DNA of 64,000 nucleotides from Myxococcota bacterium (GCA_024276675.1 JAJRWT010000068.1:57143-121142), one strand, 5' to 3'. Counted from the stretch's first letter, positions 20,005-29,142 are shown. A program made the numbers and translations. Notes: generated by a model not told the origin, from the sequence alone.

Positions 20005-20775
20005 CTATTCCGGAACGGAGTGATGCCTGATCTTGGTGGCATCTTCCTGGGAGTCATCCTGGTCGAAGGTTTCGTCCTCGGTGTCGGGGGCGGCCTGCTG
20101 GAGTTCGTCCTGGGGTAGAGCTTGTTCCTGGTCGGGACCGGACGCCGGCTCCTGCGTGGTGCTGGCGTCGGCCGGAAGCGCCAGTTCCTGGTCGGGACTG
20201 GACGCCGGCTCCTGCGTGGTGCTGGCGTCGGCTGGAAGCGCAAGCAACTCGGGCTGGACCTGGAGCCCGTCATCCACGGCCACGATGACAGTGGCGGGCG
20301 CTCCGGCAGGAACCCAGTCTCCGCGAACCCAGTTGCGACCATCCCAATAGCCAGGTCGCCACACCATGCCCACAGGACCCGAACCCGCTGGCTTCCAGTA
20401 GCCAGGCTGCCATTCGCCGTTTTCATCCAGATAGCCTTCCACCCAGACATAGCCATCCCTTGCCGGCGGCCTCCAGAAACCTTCTACCCAGACATCCGCT
20501 CGCCAGAAACCGGGTACATAGATCCAACCCGCTCGCGGTGTAGCGCCACGATAGACCCACTGCCCCGGAATCCACCTGCCAGCAGGCCCCCAGTGACCGG
20601 CTTCCCATGCCCAGCCAGGACCGGGTGAGACGCCACGAGCCCTGGCCCGTACGCGCTTCCTGAAGGGAACCCCTATGCGAATGGTCACGCCGGCCTCGGA
20701 AGTCTGGGGAACAACCAAGGGTGAGGCCACCAGGAGGGAAAGAACCAGGACTCCTGGAATGCTTGCCTTGTGCAT
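20005..20775 (-). CDS. Exported YXWGXW/WXXGXW-repeat protein
   Basis: A strong AAGGAGG precedes the start and a signal peptide is clear (VLVLSLLVASPLVV). Residues 45-165 carry many aromatic/Gly repeats (WAWEAGHWGP, RWIPGQWVYRG, GYVWVEGYLDENGEWQPGYW), the pattern of the BcpO/YXWGXW repeat family. The C-terminal third is an acidic Gln/Asp/Glu/Pro tail with two near-identical 20-residue repeats (LALPADASTTQEPAS plus PDQE). The protein is probably periplasmic or outer-surface. Repeats of this type are common in environmental proteobacteria and have no assigned biochemical role. Confidence 0.8.
   Translation of the reverse strand: MHKASIPGVLVLSLLVASPLVVPQTSEAGVTIRIGVPFRKRVRARARGVSPGPGWAWEAGHWGPAGRWIPGQWVYRGATPRAGWIYVPGFWRADVWVEGFWRPPARDGYVWVEGYLDENGEWQPGYWKPAGSGPVGMVWRPGYWDGRNWVRGDWVPAGAPATVIVAVDDGLQVQPELLALPADASTTQEPASSPDQELALPADASTTQEPASGPDQEQALPQDELQQAAPDTEDETFDQDDSQEDATKIRHHSVPE
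20125..20244. repeat. Two tandem 60-bp repeats
   Basis: Two adjacent copies with a period of exactly 60 bases (for example GTCGGGACCG at 20131 and GTCGGGACTG at 20191) differ by only a few bases. They lie in frame inside the YXWGXW-repeat gene and encode the duplicated 20-residue acidic segment. Confidence 0.9.
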
Positions 20776-20883
20776 CGCAACCTCCTTGTCTTGCTACCTG
20801 TTGGTCCTGTGGCCCGAATGGATCTCGTTGGACGAAGCTGGACGGGGAACATTCATTCAAGAGGCGAAAAAAAATGCCGCCAG

Positions 20884-21327
20884 CTATTGGCAGTGCATCA
20901 CCGCACAGACCCTGGTGGTTGTGCCAACTTCCACCTGAAACTCTGTATAGGCACTGCAGGTGGCATCACCAACCTGTGTTCCAGCGGTAAATGCCCAGAG
21001 CCCAGGAGCGCCAGTACCCTGGAAGATGCCCACATTGTCGGTGCGGCCATATTGCTGGGTTGTGCCACCCACGTCCAGGTTTTCCACAACGTACTCCACG
21101 TAGGCCACGTAGTCGGGGTCGAAGATGTCTTCCGAAAAATCCGTTATCAAGTTGCCGTCGAAGCTGCCGCTGGTCTCTCCCCCGCCGCTTCCTTCGAAGC
21201 GCCAGGTTTCGCCATCTTCCAGCGAGTAGCAGAACGGAGGAAGCGACTGCCCGGTATCGGTGTTTTCTTCGTGGCAACCGGGCACAAGCAACATGAAGAG
21301 CGAAGAGACACAGGAGATGATCTTCAT
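20884..21327 (-). CDS. Small predicted lipoprotein of unknown function
   Basis: The 147-residue product has a signal peptide ending in the lipobox LLVPGC and a beta-rich, Gly/Asp-rich body with four or more cysteines. I recognise no domain. It is divergent from the radical SAM gene at 21459. Confidence 0.7.
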   Translation of the reverse strand: MKIISCVSSLFMLLVPGCHEENTDTGQSLPPFCYSLEDGETWRFEGSGGGETSGSFDGNLITDFSEDIFDPDYVAYVEYVVENLDVGGTTQQYGRTDNVGIFQGTGAPGLWAFTAGTQVGDATCSAYTEFQVEVGTTTRVCAVMHCQ

Positions 21328-21458
21328 TTTGAAACACTGATCCGGGAGTCGGGGCAGGGTTTGAGAAAACGGCGTCGGCGACGAGGCATGGCTGCCAGGC
21401 CGAGGCGAGCACTCGTAACGGCAATCGTAACAAGAACTACCATGTTAGCTTGTTTCCC

Positions 21459-22556
21459 ATGACCGAGGTAGAGACCATAGCCGGTCGGATTCGCCGCTGG
21501 GAGACTATCGGCCCCCAGGGGCCCTTCACCATGGAAATCTACCCCACCCTGCGCTGCAACCTGGACTGTGCCTTCTGTGACAGTCCCGATCGTTTCAGGA
21601 CCAATCCCCGGGAACTGGCCGCATCCAGGCAGCTCGCGCTCCTTGAGGAAGCCAGCCACATCGGAGTACGGCGTGTGTTCGTACTGGGCGGAGGTGAACC
21701 ATTGGCGGCCAGGGAACTGGCCACCGCCATGCTCTTGAAGATCAAGGAACTGGGAATGGAGGGCGTGTTGGGCACCAACGGCACTCTTCTGGGCCATGTG
21801 CTCCAGGAACGACTCCTGGAGGTTGGCTGGGACGAAATCCACTTCTCCCTGGATTCCCCGGAGCCCGCTGTCCATGACCTTCTCCGTGGCAGCCCGGGAT
21901 CCTTCCGCCGTACCGTCGCCGCAATTTGCCGCATTACTGCCCGCAAGTTGGCTTTACACCTGGAGAAACCCCGACTGACGATGCACTTCGTCATCACCAG
22001 CCTCAACTTTATGAGCCTGGAACAGATGATAAGGCTGGCAGCGGCGCTGGGAGTACGGCGGGTCGATTTCGATGCCCTCATCCCCTACCAACCGGCCCAT
22101 TACTCGCTTCAGCTCACTCCACGCCAGCAGGTCAGACTCCCGGAAATAGCCGCCCGTGCATTACGACTCGCCCGCAGGTTCGGAGTAGCCTCCACGTTGG
22201 AAAACTACACGACATCCGAAAACATCCGGCGTGGCGAACGCATGCCCACGCTCTTGCAGGCTCCTGTTCCCAGGGCAGGATCGGGCACTCCGTGGCTGTC
22301 TGCTCTGCGGAACGCGCCCTGTCTCAGACCCTGGCACTACCTGGTTGTGCAACCCGATGGTAGCACGAGCCCATGCTGTGTGCTGGCTGGCTCGGGCGGC
22401 TCGCTGGCCCATCAGAGCCTGCGTTCGCTCTGGGAGGGTGATCCCTTCATGGAGCAGCTTCGTCGTGCCATGAAGGCAGGCAAGCCCATGGCGCGCTGCA
22501 AGGAATGCTCTCCCAACATCCTCGTCCACGAACACGAGATCCGCGGGCACCTCTGA
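21459..22556 (+). CDS. Radical SAM protein with SPASM-like C terminus
   Basis: The N-terminal radical SAM barrel has the [4Fe-4S] motif CNLDCAFC (CX3CX2C) after MEIYPTLR, and GGGEPL for SAM binding. The C terminus has CLRPWHYLVVQPDGSTSPCC and a later CKEC, a SPASM/twitch-type auxiliary cluster domain. At 365 residues the length is typical. ATG 21459 is chosen; TTG 21450 is also in frame, and neither has a clear ribosome-binding site. It begins a plus-strand run of nine genes containing a second radical SAM gene, a lone SPASM gene and an ABC exporter, which suggests modification and export of a peptide or small molecule. The substrate is unknown. Confidence 0.88.
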   Translation: MTEVETIAGRIRRWETIGPQGPFTMEIYPTLRCNLDCAFCDSPDRFRTNPRELAASRQLALLEEASHIGVRRVFVLGGGEPLAARELATAMLLKIKELGMEGVLGTNGTLLGHVLQERLLEVGWDEIHFSLDSPEPAVHDLLRGSPGSFRRTVAAICRITARKLALHLEKPRLTMHFVITSLNFMSLEQMIRLAAALGVRRVDFDALIPYQPAHYSLQLTPRQQVRLPEIAARALRLARRFGVASTLENYTTSENIRRGERMPTLLQAPVPRAGSGTPWLSALRNAPCLRPWHYLVVQPDGSTSPCCVLAGSGGSLAHQSLRSLWEGDPFMEQLRRAMKAGKPMARCKECSPNILVHEHEIRGHL

Positions 22557-22599
22557 AAACCCAAAAAAAACAGAAAAAGAAGCAGGAAACACGATATCC

Positions 22600-23394
22600 A
22601 TGCCAGGCCCACCAGGCACCAGTCCACTCCACGTGAACATAGAGCTTACGGACCACTGCAATCTTCGCTGCCGCATGTGCAGCCAGGCCATGCGCTCCCA
22701 GGCACATGGCTCACCTTCTGGCTTCATGGACTGGCCCACCTGGCGCGCTGCCCTCAAGGGGCTTGAAGACATGCCCGGCTCCGTTCACCTCTCTCCCCAC
22801 TGGCTTGGCGAACCCACCAGCCACCCGGAGTTCGCCCGGATGGTGGAGTACGCTTTCGCCGTCAACACCGGCAATCACCTGTTCAGGCACTTCAAGCTAC
22901 ATACGAACGGCCTTCTCCTGGACAAGGAATGCGCCACCCTCCTGATCCGCCTCAACCGGCAGCGATGCCTGGCACCGGACACCTTCAACACCGTTCACTT
23001 CAGCCTGGACGCCTGGGCTCGGCGTACCTACCTTAACGTGAAGGGAGTGGATGCATGCCAACGTGTGGAAGACAACGTCCTGCGTTTCCTGGAGACCCGC
23101 CACGAGTTGGGTGCGCACTACCCCTCCGTTCACCTGGCCTTCGTAGTCCAACAGGGCAATTTCGGGGATCTTCGTCCATTCGTGGACGGCTGGGGCGCGG
23201 TCCTGAAAAAGCTTGGCCAGGACTGGCTTCTCACCTGCGACTGGCCCCCCCCGGATCGCGACGCCATCTACATACGCCGCCTCAACAGCGGGCAGCAGGA
23301 GCAGGCCGATGCCATGCACCGCCGCGCCTGTTGCGAGCTGGGAATCGCTGGCACCAACCCTGGACCAGTCCCCAGGGCACCGGAGTCCTTTTGA
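22600..23394 (+). CDS. Radical SAM core protein without its own SPASM domain
   Basis: The radical SAM motif CNLRCRMC is at residues 21-28 after HVNIELTDH, followed by WLGEPTSHPEF as the SAM-binding GGE-like segment. The barrel appears complete, but the 264-residue product stops where a SPASM domain would normally begin; only RRACCELGIAG remains. A stand-alone SPASM protein is encoded 637 bases later (24031), after a lipoprotein gene whose start overlaps this stop codon. The two halves may work in trans or be a split gene. Substrate unknown. Confidence 0.85.
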   Translation: MPGPPGTSPLHVNIELTDHCNLRCRMCSQAMRSQAHGSPSGFMDWPTWRAALKGLEDMPGSVHLSPHWLGEPTSHPEFARMVEYAFAVNTGNHLFRHFKLHTNGLLLDKECATLLIRLNRQRCLAPDTFNTVHFSLDAWARRTYLNVKGVDACQRVEDNVLRFLETRHELGAHYPSVHLAFVVQQGNFGDLRPFVDGWGAVLKKLGQDWLLTCDWPPPDRDAIYIRRLNSGQQEQADAMHRRACCELGIAGTNPGPVPRAPESF

Positions 23395-24029
23395 TTGTAC
23401 GACGAGCCGTCGTGTTCCTGGCGTTGACCGGGTGCGCTCCCTGGGGCTGGATCCACAGCCCGGAGGGCTCCACCAGGCTGCGTGCGGCACTGCATGCCTG
23501 GAGCAGCGATGCAGGAAGGCCCGTCCTGGCCATCCTGCTGGCCAACTCCCAGATGGAGTGTACCGACCCCGATTATGGCGACCCCCAGGAGCAGGAACAA
23601 GCCCTGCTGGAACAGACCTACGCCATGACCCGCGAAGGGGCCCGAATAGTGGGTCTCGAACTCTTCAACCTGGATACCACTTCATGGATTGGCTCCTTCC
23701 CCCTCCAGGCCGAAATCGACACCGACCAACCCGACGAAGACACTCCACGCCTGGCCAGGGCACTCTACCTTGCGGTCTACGAGTCCGAAGCCATGGAATC
23801 CCACGGCCTGTACCGCTACTACAGCAGCTCCGACATGGATCTCATCTACTGGGTCGACGAACCCGGCACAGTGGACCTTGAGCAGATCGCTTCTGGAATT
23901 CGCGGCTCCTTCTCGTTGCAGGCCCTGGATGTCTCCGGAACTTTCAAAACCCAGAGTTGCGCCGCCGACACGGATATCTTCCAGCAGATGGGGCTCCTGC
24001 CCGGCGACGACGGTTCGGGAGGAACCTGA
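23391..24029 (+). CDS. Predicted lipoprotein inside the radical SAM operon
   Basis: The most likely start is TTG 23391, which overlaps the TGA of the upstream radical SAM gene and gives a 15-residue signal ending in the lipobox LALTGC. A GTG at 23412 would leave too short a signal. The mature part (about 200 residues) is acidic with no recognised domain. Its TGA is one base before the ATG of the next gene. The tight coupling on both sides suggests it works with the radical SAM and SPASM proteins. The function is unknown. Confidence 0.7.
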   Translation: MIVRRAVVFLALTGCAPWGWIHSPEGSTRLRAALHAWSSDAGRPVLAILLANSQMECTDPDYGDPQEQEQALLEQTYAMTREGARIVGLELFNLDTTSWIGSFPLQAEIDTDQPDEDTPRLARALYLAVYESEAMESHGLYRYYSSSDMDLIYWVDEPGTVDLEQIASGIRGSFSLQALDVSGTFKTQSCAADTDIFQQMGLLPGDDGSGGT

Positions 24030-24030
24030 A

Positions 24031-24393
24031 ATGCCGAAACAAAGAAGACCTCCCTGCGCGGGTCTCTGGAACACTCCCATGATCCACACCGACGGCACGG
24101 TCACCACCTGCTGCCTGGACGAACACATGGAAAACCGCCTTGGGAACATCAAGCAGCAAAACCTTCGCGAAATCTGGTACGGAGCCAGGCTCCACTCATG
24201 GAGACTGGCGCAGATCCAGGGGCGTTTCGAACGTTCGGGCCCTTTCTGTACCCGGTGTGATTGGCAGAGTGCGGGCGCCTATCCACCGGAAAAGGCCAAG
24301 GCCTACCTGGAATGGTATCAACGGTCATGGCTGACCAGGGAGGGCATCGGGACGGCCTCGGCAGTTGAGTTTTTATCAGGAGGCGAGCCATGA
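24031..24393 (+). CDS. Stand-alone SPASM-domain protein
   Basis: The 120-residue product is essentially one SPASM-type auxiliary Fe-S domain: C-x-GLWNTPMIHTDGTVTTCC, then RLGNIKQQNLREIWYGA, then FCTRCDW. This is the usual C-terminal third of radical SAM/SPASM enzymes, here without a radical SAM core. GGAGG at 24019-24023 supports the start, and the TGA overlaps the ATG of the ABC ATPase (ATGA at 24390). It probably supplies the auxiliary cluster domain for the upstream 264-residue radical SAM protein (inference). Confidence 0.82.
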   Translation: MPKQRRPPCAGLWNTPMIHTDGTVTTCCLDEHMENRLGNIKQQNLREIWYGARLHSWRLAQIQGRFERSGPFCTRCDWQSAGAYPPEKAKAYLEWYQRSWLTREGIGTASAVEFLSGGEP

Positions 24394-25397
24394 AGATGCA
24401 CGGCCCACCGACCCGCCACGGAAAGGACTTCTCCGCCGTCGAAATCAAGGGCCTGGGAAAGACCTACTACTCGGGATTCTGGAAAACCCCCCACGTGGGA
24501 CTGCGATCACTGGATCTCAACGTGCAGAAAGGCGAGATCTTTGGTTTCATCGGTCCCAACGGGGCCGGCAAGACAACTACGATCAAGTGCATGTTGGCCC
24601 TGCACCGGCCCACCGCTGGCCAGGTGTTTCTGCTGGGCAAGAACGCCAGGGATCCGGACTCCCGCCGCAAGGTCGGCTTTCTCCCTGAACGGCCCTTCTT
24701 CTACCAACACCTGACGGCTTCCGAGTTCCTGGATTTCTACGCTCGCCTGTTCGCCATTCCCAGGAACCAGCGAGTTCGCCTTTGCGGAGAGCTGCTGGAA
24801 AAGGTGGATCTTGCCCATGTCGCCGATGTTCCGCTGGGTAGGTTCTCCAAGGGGATGCTTCAACGCGCCGGCGTGGCCCAGGCCCTCATCAACGAACCCG
24901 AACTGGTCATCCTGGACGAGCCCATGAGCGGATTGGACCCCCTGGGCAGAATGCTGGTTCGCGACATCATACTGGAGCAGCGGGAGTTGGGCCGCACCGT
25001 CTTCTTCTCCAGCCACATCCTTTCCGACGTCCAGAGCATTTGCGACCGGGTTGGACTTATCGTGGCGGGTGAGCTGAAGGCCATGGGCAGAATCGACACC
25101 CTCATCGACCGCCAGATCAAACACGTGGATTGCACCATCGATGTTCCATCCGGGTTCGCCTTCAAAGGCGAAGTGGTAGCACGCCAGGGCCACGAACACC
25201 TGCTCCGTGTCCCTCCCGAAAAAGTAGAAGAACTCCTCACGAAGGTGATGTCGTCGGGGGGTCGCGTGATCCAGGTTCAACCCGCACGGATGACCCTGGA
25301 ACAGGTGCTCGTGGAAGAGCTGGGGAAAACCGGCAAGGGAGCAACGAGGGGCAGCACGGGTTCCGATGCTGCACACCGGGAACAGACCCGTACCTGA
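24390..25397 (+). CDS. ABC transporter ATP-binding protein
   Basis: Walker A GPNGAGKTTTIKCML, signature LGRFSKGMLQRAG (SKG variant of LSGGQ), Walker B LVILDEPMSGLDPLG and the switch His in FFSSHILSDVQ are all present. This is the NosF/DrrA-like exporter class. The C-terminal ~80 residues form the accessory domain common in that class. The start overlaps the stop of the SPASM gene, and the permease follows 69 bases later. Together they form a two-component ABC-2 exporter, perhaps for the product of the upstream radical SAM genes (context inference). Confidence 0.95.
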   Translation: MKMHGPPTRHGKDFSAVEIKGLGKTYYSGFWKTPHVGLRSLDLNVQKGEIFGFIGPNGAGKTTTIKCMLALHRPTAGQVFLLGKNARDPDSRRKVGFLPERPFFYQHLTASEFLDFYARLFAIPRNQRVRLCGELLEKVDLAHVADVPLGRFSKGMLQRAGVAQALINEPELVILDEPMSGLDPLGRMLVRDIILEQRELGRTVFFSSHILSDVQSICDRVGLIVAGELKAMGRIDTLIDRQIKHVDCTIDVPSGFAFKGEVVARQGHEHLLRVPPEKVEELLTKVMSSGGRVIQVQPARMTLEQVLVEELGKTGKGATRGSTGSDAAHREQTRT

Positions 25398-25466
25398 TCC
25401 CCACCACCCGAAGTACAGCTCCACGGCAAAGGCATTATAAGCAACCAACAAGGGAGAGGCTCCGAG

Positions 25467-26234
25467 ATGAACAGGATCTGGGCAATCGCCATGAACACCT
25501 ACCGCGAAGCCATCCGCGACCGGGTGCTCTTTTCGCTCCTGTTTTTTGGTGCGGTCGTGCTGGTGGCAAGCCTGGTTGTGCGCGAAATCACCATTGGCGA
25601 CCAGGAAAAAGTCGTGCGAGGAGTGGCCCAGGGGGCTATCAGCCTTTTCAGCTCCATAATCGCCATGTTTCTGGGTATCGGCCTGGTGCGCAAGGAGCTG
25701 GAACGCAAGACCATCTTCACCATTGCCAGCAAGCCCATATCCCGCTGGATGTTCCTGCTGGGCAAGTACCTGGGACTGCTGTTCACACTTGCCGTGAACA
25801 TACTTCTCATGCTGGCGCTCTACGTCCTGCTGATGCTGCTGGACCAGGGACTGCCACACAGCGATCTGCTGGCGTTCACGGTGCTGCTTTTTGTCGAACT
25901 CATGCTCCTCACCGCCTGGGCCACCCTGTTTTCCACCTACTCGGGGCCCACCACCGCCACAGCATTCACGCTGTCCGTCTTTGTCATAGGGCACCTGGCC
26001 GACGACATCTGGCTCTTCGGCCAACAGGCAGACCACGAGTGGATTCGCAAGCTGTCCGAAATCCTCTACTGGCTCCTCCCCAACTTCGAAATCTTCAACG
26101 TACAGCCACAGACTGTCCACGAGTTGCCCATCGCACTGGGCTACGTTCTCAGCGCCACCGGCTATGGCCTGGGTTACACGGCGGCAGTTCTCGCCCTGGC
26201 GGTGTTCATCTTCCAGAAAAGGGACTTCGCCTGA
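25467..26234 (+). CDS. ABC-2 family transporter permease
   Basis: The 255-residue membrane protein has about six hydrophobic helices (for example VLFSLLFFGAVVLVASLVV, and LGLLFTLAVNILLMLALYVL). The N terminus MNRIWAIAMNTYREAIRDRV is typical of NosY-like ABC-2 permeases. It pairs with the ATPase at 24390. There is no sign of a fused ATPase or of extra domains. Confidence 0.9.
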   Translation: MNRIWAIAMNTYREAIRDRVLFSLLFFGAVVLVASLVVREITIGDQEKVVRGVAQGAISLFSSIIAMFLGIGLVRKELERKTIFTIASKPISRWMFLLGKYLGLLFTLAVNILLMLALYVLLMLLDQGLPHSDLLAFTVLLFVELMLLTAWATLFSTYSGPTTATAFTLSVFVIGHLADDIWLFGQQADHEWIRKLSEILYWLLPNFEIFNVQPQTVHELPIALGYVLSATGYGLGYTAAVLALAVFIFQKRDFA

Positions 26235-26348
26235 TCCGCGGCTTCTGCATGGTTCCGTTGCCATGCTTGCCACTCATGCCACCAACGGCCGCTGGATTCT
26301 CCCCCGTTTCCATTCCACCAGTCACCAGCCCCAAGCGAGACCACAGCA

Positions 26349-27434
26349 GTGAGTCGGCACCTCAAGCCCTCCACCATCTCCATGGTGGATCTCAAGGCCA
26401 GGCATCGTAGCCTGGGATCTCGTGGCGAGGAAGCCCTGCTGGAGGTCCTCCGCTCCGGTCAATGGGTGGGAGGGGCCGTGCTCCAACAGGCGGAGTCCGC
26501 CCTGGCCGCCCACTTCGGTCGGCGCCACGGTGTTGGCGTCAACAGCGGGACCGACGCCCTGGTGCTGGCTCTGTTGGCCATCGGTGTCGGTCCCGGCCAC
26601 GAAGTGATCGTACCCGCCTTGAGCTTCTTCGCAACGGCTGGTGCGGTGGCCCTGGTGGGCGCGAGGCCCGTGGTGGCGGACGTGCTGCCGTCCATCCCTC
26701 TCATGGACCCCGACTCGGCGCGTGAACGCCTCAGCCCGCGAACCAGGGCGGTGATTCCCGTTCACCTCTTCGGCATGGCATGCCCCTGTCCGGACCTGGA
26801 TCTGCCAATCATAGAAGACGCGGCGCAGGCCGCCGGGTACAGTCCTCCCATCGCCATGGGCCAGGTCACGGCCACCAGTTTCTACCCCACCAAGACCCTT
26901 GGCGCCCCCGGCGATGCGGGCCTGGCAGCCACCGACGATCCTGGTCTGGCACGCCGGATACGCAGACTTGCCAACCACGGGATCTCTCCGGGCAAGCCTC
27001 ACTACCACGAACTTGTGGCTGGGAGCATGGGTCGCAACAGCCGCATGGATCCCTTGCACGCAGCCTTGCTCATGGTACAACTGGAGGGGTTGCCAGCCCG
27101 GGTACGTCGCCGGCGCCAGATTGCCGCCACCTACGACCAGGCCCTTCCACCGAGCATCTCTCCCGTGCCAAGAACAGCCGGCGACCCCATCCACCACTAC
27201 CTGTTGCGCTGTTCCCGACGCAAGTCCCTGCTGGAACACCTGTCTTCACTGGGCGTGGGGACGGCCGTCTACTATCCACGCCCTCTTTCCACACAACCGG
27301 CACTGCAACCCCAGCCCCCCACTCCCGTAGCACAGGCATGGTGCCAGGAAATACTGTCCATTCCGTGCCGGGCCACGTTGGATGATCGGCAGGTGGAACG
27401 AATCTGCCAGGCGTTGAGGAGCTTTCGATATTGA
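26349..27434 (+). CDS. DegT/DnrJ/EryC1/StrS aminotransferase
   Basis: These PLP enzymes transaminate keto-sugars for surface glycans or natural products. Visible features are GVNSGTDALVLAL, the cofactor Asp region IIEDAAQAAG, and the PLP lysine in FYPTKTLGAPGDAG (Lys 182 from GTG 26349). ATG 26382 is an alternative start 11 codons in. At 361 residues the length is normal. Its stop overlaps the TTG start of pilD. It lies next to the ABC exporter, but a sugar substrate cannot be inferred. Confidence 0.92.
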   Translation: MSRHLKPSTISMVDLKARHRSLGSRGEEALLEVLRSGQWVGGAVLQQAESALAAHFGRRHGVGVNSGTDALVLALLAIGVGPGHEVIVPALSFFATAGAVALVGARPVVADVLPSIPLMDPDSARERLSPRTRAVIPVHLFGMACPCPDLDLPIIEDAAQAAGYSPPIAMGQVTATSFYPTKTLGAPGDAGLAATDDPGLARRIRRLANHGISPGKPHYHELVAGSMGRNSRMDPLHAALLMVQLEGLPARVRRRRQIAATYDQALPPSISPVPRTAGDPIHHYLLRCSRRKSLLEHLSSLGVGTAVYYPRPLSTQPALQPQPPTPVAQAWCQEILSIPCRATLDDRQVERICQALRSFRY

Positions 27435-28264
27435 CTTTCTGGGTACTCCTTCAGTTGATGATCCTGGTGTTGGGGCTCTGCCTGGGCAGCTTTCTGAATG
27501 TCTGCATCGCCCGAATGCCGGAAGACCGCTCCATCGTTTCTCCACCCAGCCACTGTCCACGTTGTGCGGCCAAGATTCGCTGGTACGACAACATTCCCAT
27601 TGTGAGCTGGCTGCTTCTACGGGCACGTTGCCGCAAGTGCGGCCATTCCATATCCGCCACCTATCCCCTGGTGGAATTCTGCACGGGCCTGTTGCTCCTG
27701 CTGCTCTGGAGGCGGTTGCTGCCGGGTCCCACGTACATGGACCTCCCACACCTGGCGCTATTCTCCTACTACCTGGTCTTCGTCTGCATGTTGGTGGCCC
27801 TCACATTCATCGACCTGAACCACCACATCATCCCCGACGAGTTCAGCATCTACGCGGTGCCCTTTGGCGTGCTGGGGGCCGTGGGCCTGGCCCGCCTGGA
27901 CCCGCCACTCGGCCCTGGGTGGCAGCAGTCATTGCTGGGAGCAACGCTGGGGGCCGGGATCTTGTTGCTCATCGCTGGATTGTACTGGCTACTGCGCCGC
28001 GAAGAGGGCATAGGCATGGGCGATGTCAAGCTGCTGGCCATGATAGGCAGCTTCCTGGGCACCTTTCCCGCCTTGTTCATGGTGCTGATGCTTGGGAGCA
28101 TCATCGGCAGCGTGGTGGGAATAGCAAACATGCTCCTGGCCCGTGGCAACATGCGCAGCGCACTGCCCTTCGGTCCCTTCCTGGCGCTGGGAGCCTTGAT
28201 GAACCTGTATTTCGGCGATTACCTGGCAGAAAGACTCATATTGGGTCTATTGCCACCAGCTTGA
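27431..28264 (+). CDS. pilD: Prepilin peptidase / N-methyltransferase
   Basis: PilD cleaves and N-methylates type IV prepilins in the inner membrane. The 277-residue protein has the N-terminal zinc tetracysteine (Cys 42, 45, 67, 70), and the two catalytic Asp motifs TFIDLNHHIIPDE and GIGMGDVKLLAMIG. About seven membrane helices are visible. The TTG start at 27431 overlaps the stop codon of the aminotransferase gene. It fits with pilT at 5739. Confidence 0.95.
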   Translation: MTFWVLLQLMILVLGLCLGSFLNVCIARMPEDRSIVSPPSHCPRCAAKIRWYDNIPIVSWLLLRARCRKCGHSISATYPLVEFCTGLLLLLLWRRLLPGPTYMDLPHLALFSYYLVFVCMLVALTFIDLNHHIIPDEFSIYAVPFGVLGAVGLARLDPPLGPGWQQSLLGATLGAGILLLIAGLYWLLRREEGIGMGDVKLLAMIGSFLGTFPALFMVLMLGSIIGSVVGIANMLLARGNMRSALPFGPFLALGALMNLYFGDYLAERLILGLLPPA

Positions 28265-28339
28265 ACACCATCCCCCTCCGTGGGCACACATGCGGTGCAT
28301 CCCCCTGGGATGGACACCACAAGACCACAAGGAGCTATC

Positions 28340-29056
28340 GTGGCCCAGGCCAACAAACTTGAGGTGGAACAAGACGGAGCCATTGGCGTGCTGCGTCTCA
28401 ACCGTCCCGAAAGGGCCAACGCCTACGACGACGCCCTGCTGGATGCCATGGACCAGGCTCTCACCGAGTTGCTGTCCCATGTCACCTGCCGCGTGCTGCT
28501 GATAGAAGCCTCTGGAGATCGGGCCTTCTGCGGCGGAGCGGACCTGGCCGCCATGAAACGGGCGGTCCCCGAGGACGCCCTGGATCTCCGCTCACAGGCT
28601 GTGTTCGACCGAATCGCCAGGGCGCCCATCGTCTCCGTTGCCGCCATACACGGGCCAGCCGTGGCCGGCGGTTTCGAACTGGCGATGGCCTGTGATCTTC
28701 GCGTGGCCGGTCCCGCGGCCACCTTCAGCCTGCCCGAAACCGCCCTGGGACTCATCCCCTCTGCCGGGGGGACCACCAGGCTATCCCGTCTGCTTGGCCC
28801 GTCACGAGCGAAATCCGTTATCCTGGGCGGTCGCACGTTGGATGCACAGACCGCGTTGCAATGGGGGCTGGTGGACCGCGTGGTCCCACACCCCCGGCAA
28901 CAGGCCCGGAAGTGGGCAGCCCAGGTGGCAAGCAGGGATCCAATGGCTCTTCGCCTGGCCAAGGCCATCATAGACCGGCAGGAAACCTCCTCCGGTCTGG
29001 CATGGGAGAGGCTCTCCGAAGCCTTGCTGTACTCCCGCCGACAGGGTGAACAGTAG
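28340..29056 (+). CDS. Enoyl-CoA hydratase/isomerase (crotonase) family protein
   Basis: The oxyanion-hole segment AFCGGADLAAM and the second one HGPAVAGGFELAMACD are present. Both catalytic Glu positions of classical enoyl-CoA hydratases are kept (GGFELAM and PETALGLIPSAGGT), so hydratase activity is plausible. GTG 28340 has a good AAGGAG five bases upstream and gives 238 residues; the frame is open to 28280. It is the last plus-strand gene of the run starting at 21459, 75 bases after pilD. Exact substrate unknown. Confidence 0.88.
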   Translation: MAQANKLEVEQDGAIGVLRLNRPERANAYDDALLDAMDQALTELLSHVTCRVLLIEASGDRAFCGGADLAAMKRAVPEDALDLRSQAVFDRIARAPIVSVAAIHGPAVAGGFELAMACDLRVAGPAATFSLPETALGLIPSAGGTTRLSRLLGPSRAKSVILGGRTLDAQTALQWGLVDRVVPHPRQQARKWAAQVASRDPMALRLAKAIIDRQETSSGLAWERLSEALLYSRRQGEQ

Positions 29057-29142
29057 CCACGGCCATCAGCACCCGCTCATGTTCGGTCCAGCAATTTCCG
29101 GTTGTTGACCAGCGAGGTTTCCGCCGGCGACTCACAACGGGT

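Noticed and set aside
24507..26273. A 588-codon minus-strand open frame across the ABC transporter genes
   Set aside because: It lies opposite two clearly conserved transporter genes and its protein has no domain; it is a high-GC shadow.
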